Source: Mycolicibacterium moriokaense
GTDB taxonomy: Bacteria > Actinomycetota > Actinomycetes > Mycobacteriales > Mycobacteriaceae
NCBI RefSeq assembly: GCF_003347205.1
Contig: NZ_QQBJ01000006.1
Span: forward strand, 186,001 to 250,000
Length of the DNA: 64,000 bases
Direction: 5' to 3'
In this document: positions 61,159 through 64,000 of the stretch, piece by piece
How the letters are laid out: each line of letters begins with the position of its first letter
Position numbering within the stretch: the stretch's first letter is position 1
Made by a program: the position numbers and the translations under genes
The notes under the pieces: generated by a model
What the model saw: the letters and a program-made list of their open reading frames with translations, nothing else
The model's database searches: none
What the model was told of the DNA's origin: nothing

Positions 61159-61287
61159 ATGGACCAGAAGGAACAGAAGCGTAAGCGGGCACTGATCGTC
61201 CTGCAGATCGTGATCTACGGCTATCTGCTGATCATGTTCGGGATCCAGCTGTACATGTCGTTCGCACGAGGCTGGTGGAACTTGTGA
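61159..61287 (+). CDS. 42-residue single-helix membrane microprotein
   Basis: A 42-codon ORF (MDQKEQKRKRALIVLQIVI...) with a basic cytoplasmic start (KEQKRKR) and one hydrophobic helix at about 11-33. By the positive-inside rule the C-terminus (SFARGWWNL) faces out. A strong TAGGAGGGAG Shine-Dalgarno precedes it. It overlaps the next AveC-like start (GTGA), implying coupled synthesis in equal amounts, as expected for a subunit of the second AveC-like protein. Confidence 0.75.
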   Translation: MDQKEQKRKRALIVLQIVIYGYLLIMFGIQLYMSFARGWWNL

Positions 61288-62012
61288 ACCTTCCGCTGCT
61301 GAACCGTCTTTCGGGCGCGAAGGTGTCCGGAACACCCGACGGCTCGGTCAGCCTCGACGCTCATCACGACGAGTCCCGGCAGGCGCAGCGCAGGGCGGAC
61401 AAATGGATGATCGTCGGCGCGGGGCTGATGGGCATGTGGGCGCCCGGCCTGATCGGGTTCCCGATCTTCATGCGCGGGGTGTGGCTGCAGCGTCAGGCGC
61501 TCCGGGCGGGTCTGTCGGTGCGGCCGATGATCGTCACCCTGATCGGCTACCTGGTGCTGATCGACGGCATGCTCAACAGCCTGGGTTGGGCGCTGGACCT
61601 GGTCGCCAACCACACCTTGATCAACAGGGTGCTGATGGTCGGCTGGGGCAACATGTTCGACGCCGGCTACTTCTGGCACTACAACGAACTCTGGGTCGGC
61701 GGGGCCGCCGGACCGGGTGAAAAGGCCTACGTGGCCGGACTGATCTTCACGGTGTTCTCGATGCGCGTCGCCGCGGCCATCGGCTTCCTGCAGATGAAGC
61801 GGTGGGGCCACCAGTGGATGATCATCACCTGCTGGATGGGCGTGGTGATCTGGTGCGCCTACGTCTTCAACATGACGATGTACGCCGACGTGCGCTACGC
61901 CGGCGTCGTCTTCCCGGTGATCGGCTGGTGGCTCTACGACATCTTCTACATCACCCCGTTCCTCGCGATCCCCTACCTGCACACCGTCAACCGCGAAATC
62001 TTCTCCGACTGA
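61284..62012 (+). CDS. AveC-like (spirocyclase AveC family) polytopic membrane protein, second copy
   Basis: A 242-residue paralogue of the 57.4 kb protein. The two share long nearly identical stretches: [39 protein letters not shown] and VNREIFSD, with the same Asp/His/Glu set. The N-terminal polar segment and the helix-1 loop vary most. The start GTG 61284 ([10 protein letters not shown]) aligns with the start of copy one; GTG 61275 is an alternative. The two copies may form a heterodimer, or act on different substrates. Confidence 0.8.
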   Translation: MNLPLLNRLSGAKVSGTPDGSVSLDAHHDESRQAQRRADKWMIVGAGLMGMWAPGLIGFPIFMRGVWLQRQALRAGLSVRPMIVTLIGYLVLIDGMLNSLGWALDLVANHTLINRVLMVGWGNMFDAGYFWHYNELWVGGAAGPGEKAYVAGLIFTVFSMRVAAAIGFLQMKRWGHQWMIITCWMGVVIWCAYVFNMTMYADVRYAGVVFPVIGWWLYDIFYITPFLAIPYLHTVNREIFSD

Positions 62013-62032
62013 ACAGGTTCAAGGAGCACAGC

Positions 62033-62455
62033 ATGACCACGTCCGCCACCACTGACGAACAGAAGCCCGCCGAGGACCTACCCCCGGGCACCACTCCCTA
62101 CTACGCGAACATGCACAAGTGGATCAAGCGCGCGGTACTGGTGTGCCTGGTCGCCCTTGTCATCGAAGGCGCATTCACCCTGCCGTTCATGGCGGTCTAC
62201 TACGGCTACCCGACGTTGAGCCTCACCCAGATCTGCAGTGAATTGCTCAAGATCCGGTACTCCGACGACGCGCTCGAATGCAAGTACCCTTACCCGCCGC
62301 TGGGACCGCCCGAAGGCGCGGAAGGAAAGGACACCGCGCAGGACGTGTGGGGCATCCAGCCGACACCGAAGTACCACCGCCTGGGCTTCCGCGAACTCGT
62401 GAAGATCCATGACGAGCGAGTCGCCCGCCAAGCCGCCGGACAACAGGGCAGCTGA
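62033..62455 (+). CDS. membrane-anchored protein of unknown function, 140 residues
   Basis: The N-terminal cytoplasmic-like segment is followed by one hydrophobic helix ([20 protein letters not shown], about 35-54), then a 90-residue domain with two Cys (QICSELL and LECKYPYPP) that could form a disulfide outside the membrane. No family is recognised. ATG 62033 follows AAGGAGC. It lies between the second AveC-like gene and the P450, with its stop overlapping the P450 start (TGATG). A structural subunit or electron-entry subunit of the membrane complex is possible. Confidence 0.75.
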   Translation: MTTSATTDEQKPAEDLPPGTTPYYANMHKWIKRAVLVCLVALVIEGAFTLPFMAVYYGYPTLSLTQICSELLKIRYSDDALECKYPYPPLGPPEGAEGKDTAQDVWGIQPTPKYHRLGFRELVKIHDERVARQAAGQQGS

Positions 62456-63675
62456 TGCCGAACCCAGCCGACGCGCACGCGGAGAACTGGGATCTCCGCC
62501 ACGAGGACTTCAACGACAACGACTTCCTCTACGACGTGTACGAGGTGATGCGGCAGCGGGCCGCGTTCTCCCACACCGACGTTCCGTTTCTGTCGGCGAC
62601 GCCGGGCGGCGCCTGGGTGGCGGTTCGCTACCAGGACTGCTACCAGATCCTGCAGGACTGGGAGCACTTCTCGAGCAACCCCACCCCGGAAGCGTCCGAA
62701 CAACTCGCAGGCGACCTGGTCATCACCCTCGACCCGCCGCGGCAGCAGAAGTTCCGAAAGGTGCTGAACCCCTATTTCTCGCCCGCCCGAATGAAGGCGC
62801 TGACACCCCAAATCCGTTTCGAGACAGACCGATTGATCGACACGTTCATCGAGGCGGGGACGGGTGATCTGGCCGAGGTCGCATGGCGCCAGCCCGGCAT
62901 CGTGTTCTTCAAGTATTTGCTCGGGATGCCGATCGACGACGTCCCGCTGTGCATCGAGCTGACCGACACCGCGCTCAACGGACAGACCGACGAAGCGCGC
63001 ATGGCCGCATGGGGCGGGCTGTATCAGCACCTGCACGACGCAGTATCTGCACGCATCGACGCACCATCGCAGGACGACATGATCGACGTTCTGCTCGGCG
63101 CCGAGATCGACGGCGAGAAGCTGGGTTTCGGCGACGTGGTGGCCAATGCCATGCTGCTGGTGCAGGCAGGCCTCGAGACGACGGCCAGCGCGATGTCGTT
63201 CGCCTTCCACTACCTCGCCACTCACCCCGATGAACGTGACCGGCTCATCCGCGAACCCGACATCATGGGCCGGGCCGTCGAAGAACTGATCCGCTTCGGC
63301 GGATCGATCCATGGCATCCCGCGGACCGTCGCCAAGGAAGTCGAACTCAGCGGCCACAGCTTCTGCCCCGGCGAATCGGTGCTGGTCAACTACGCGTCGG
63401 CGAACCGCGATGCCGTCGAGTTCGCCGATCCGGACCGCTGCATCCTGGACCGCCAGGCCAACCGGCATCTGGGATTCGGTGCGGGAGTGCACCGGTGCCT
63501 GGGGTCCAATCTGGCGCGTCTGGAGTTCCGCGTCGGAATCGAACAGGTGCTGGCGCGAATGCCCGACTACGCGCTCGCGCCAGGAAGCGATCCGGTGTTC
63601 CACGGAAACTCGGTCACCCGCGGATACCGCAGGCTGCCCGTCGTGTTCAGCCCGGGAGAGGCGTCTGCGGCATGA
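62455..63675 (+). CDS. cytochrome P450
   Basis: A 406-residue P450 with I-helix QAGLETTASAM, K-helix EELIRFGGS and heme loop FGAGVHRCLGSNLARLEFR. The start shares a base with the stop of the 140-residue protein gene and its stop overlaps the DapB-like start (ATGA), so it is firmly part of the AveC/NorQD operon. No ferredoxin gene is seen in the visible part of the operon. It would hydroxylate the substrate or product of the AveC-like proteins. Confidence 0.92.
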   Translation: MPNPADAHAENWDLRHEDFNDNDFLYDVYEVMRQRAAFSHTDVPFLSATPGGAWVAVRYQDCYQILQDWEHFSSNPTPEASEQLAGDLVITLDPPRQQKFRKVLNPYFSPARMKALTPQIRFETDRLIDTFIEAGTGDLAEVAWRQPGIVFFKYLLGMPIDDVPLCIELTDTALNGQTDEARMAAWGGLYQHLHDAVSARIDAPSQDDMIDVLLGAEIDGEKLGFGDVVANAMLLVQAGLETTASAMSFAFHYLATHPDERDRLIREPDIMGRAVEELIRFGGSIHGIPRTVAKEVELSGHSFCPGESVLVNYASANRDAVEFADPDRCILDRQANRHLGFGAGVHRCLGSNLARLEFRVGIEQVLARMPDYALAPGSDPVFHGNSVTRGYRRLPVVFSPGEASAA

Positions 63676-64000
63676 AGACCTACCGCGTCATTCAGTGGAT
63701 GACCGGCGACGTCGGACAGGTCGGCCTGCGCCACTTCGCCGACAACCCGGTGTTCGATCTGGTAGGTGTGCTGGTGCACTCGCCGGACAAAGTCGGCAAG
63801 GACGCCGGCGACATCGCAGGCATCGCACCGACAGGGATCACGGCCACCGACGACGTCGAGTCCATCATGGCCATGGACGCCGACTGCGTGTTCTACACGC
63901 CGATCATCATGGACGTCGACACCCTCTGCGCGCTGCTGCGGTCCGGTAAGAACGTCGTCACCACCAGCGGGTTCTTCCATCCGACGGAAGACTTCCGCGA
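63672..64000 (+). CDS. NAD(P)H-dependent DapB-like oxidoreductase, 3'-truncated
   Basis: About 109 N-terminal residues are visible before the window ends: VIQWMTGDVGQVGLRHFADN, VLVHSPDKVGKDAGDI and FYTPIIMDVDTLCALLRSGKNVVTTSG. It is homologous to the gene at 55.4-56.5 kb over this length, with the same GKDAG block. It is coupled to the P450 by an ATGA overlap. The role in the operon is unknown; a reductase acting on the oxidised product is a reasonable guess. Confidence 0.85.
   Translation, partial: MKTYRVIQWMTGDVGQVGLRHFADNPVFDLVGVLVHSPDKVGKDAGDIAGIAPTGITATDDVESIMAMDADCVFYTPIIMDVDTLCALLRSGKNVVTTSGFFHPTEDFR

Noticed and set aside
57366-62012. AveC-like proteins as relatives of particulate methane/ammonia monooxygenase subunits
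   Set aside because: The number of helices, the Asp/His-rich motifs and the small helix subunits are reminiscent, but no PmoA, PmoB or PmoC sequence block can be aligned by eye. Only the general idea of a membrane metal site is kept.
1-64000. KstR-type (AACnnGTT) or KstR2-type operators, as expected for steroid genes
   Set aside because: I saw no convincing copy in the promoters of the KstD-like, thiolase or acyl-CoA dehydrogenase genes; the GAGAAT motif occupies those places instead.
1-64000. tRNA, rRNA, CRISPR, transposase or prophage genes
   Set aside because: None recognised on reading both strands; no regular spaced repeats and no integrase or transposase motifs in the open frames.

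Overview
The window looks like chromosomal DNA of an environmental mycobacterium (Mycolicibacterium-type). GC content is high throughout. There are many GTG starts, Shine-Dalgarno motifs of the AAGGAGG type, and typical mycobacterial families: WS/DGAT, paired short acyl-CoA dehydrogenases, many SDRs, P450s with small ferredoxins, LLM flavoenzymes and CaiB-type CoA transferases. Coding density is close to complete and most same-strand junctions are ATGA/GTGA overlaps. I see no tRNA, rRNA, CRISPR array, transposase or phage gene. The species cannot be named from the sequence alone.

Layout. (1) 1-4.9 kb: end of a phosphotransferase gene, an SDR, a WS/DGAT, a lysophospholipid-type acyltransferase and an epimerase. 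(2) 4.9-14.8 kb: a minus-strand operon headed by a TetR gene, then ferredoxin, P450, amidohydrolase, two M24 proteins (one apparently catalytically dead), a crotonase, a double-domain CaiB transferase and an SDR. (3) 14.9-26.3 kb: a ten-gene minus-strand operon with an mhpC/mhpA/mhpB-like ring-cleavage set, a KstD-like dehydrogenase, a luciferase-like monooxygenase with an FMN reductase, a cyclase-family hydrolase, two SDRs and a second hydrolase. A divergent IclR regulator and a second KstD-like gene face it. (4) 28.8-34.2 kb: P450, MeaB-like GTPase, thiolase, two SDRs, VOC protein. (5) 34.3-40.5 kb: a hydrolase-LuxR fusion regulator divergent from an OsmC/monooxygenase/FAD hydroxylase/MFS/MaoC operon. 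(6) 40.6-52.1 kb: crotonase, heteromeric-type acyl-CoA dehydrogenases, two acyl-CoA synthetases, 2Fe-2S ferredoxin, CaiB, LLM, and a split B12-dependent acyl-CoA mutase. (7) 52.1-55.2 kb: a large cyclase/ATPase signalling protein. (8) 55.4-64 kb: a compact cluster of two AveC-like membrane proteins, two TetR regulators, a NorD/NorQ-like VWA/AAA+ pair, two single-helix microproteins, a 140-residue membrane protein, a P450 and flanking DapB-like reductases.

How the parts fit. Six copies of one 28-bp operator (half-site, N3, ATTCTC, N7, third half-site) sit in five divergent promoters between 3.8 and 49.3 kb. They tie ring oxidation and meta-cleavage, CoA activation, beta-oxidation, thiolysis and a B12 mutase plus its GTPase chaperone into what looks like one regulon for a cyclic growth substrate. 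The IclR protein encoded beside a perfect copy is the obvious candidate regulator. The substrate cannot be read from sequence.

The right-hand cluster is separate. It has its own operator (TGACTNNAGTCA) overlapping two opposed promoters. Its gene content suggests an uncharacterised membrane metalloenzyme system matured by a NorQ/NorD-type ATPase. A short palindromic element with a 15-bp target duplication has visibly split an ATGA-coupled gene pair at 47.1 kb.
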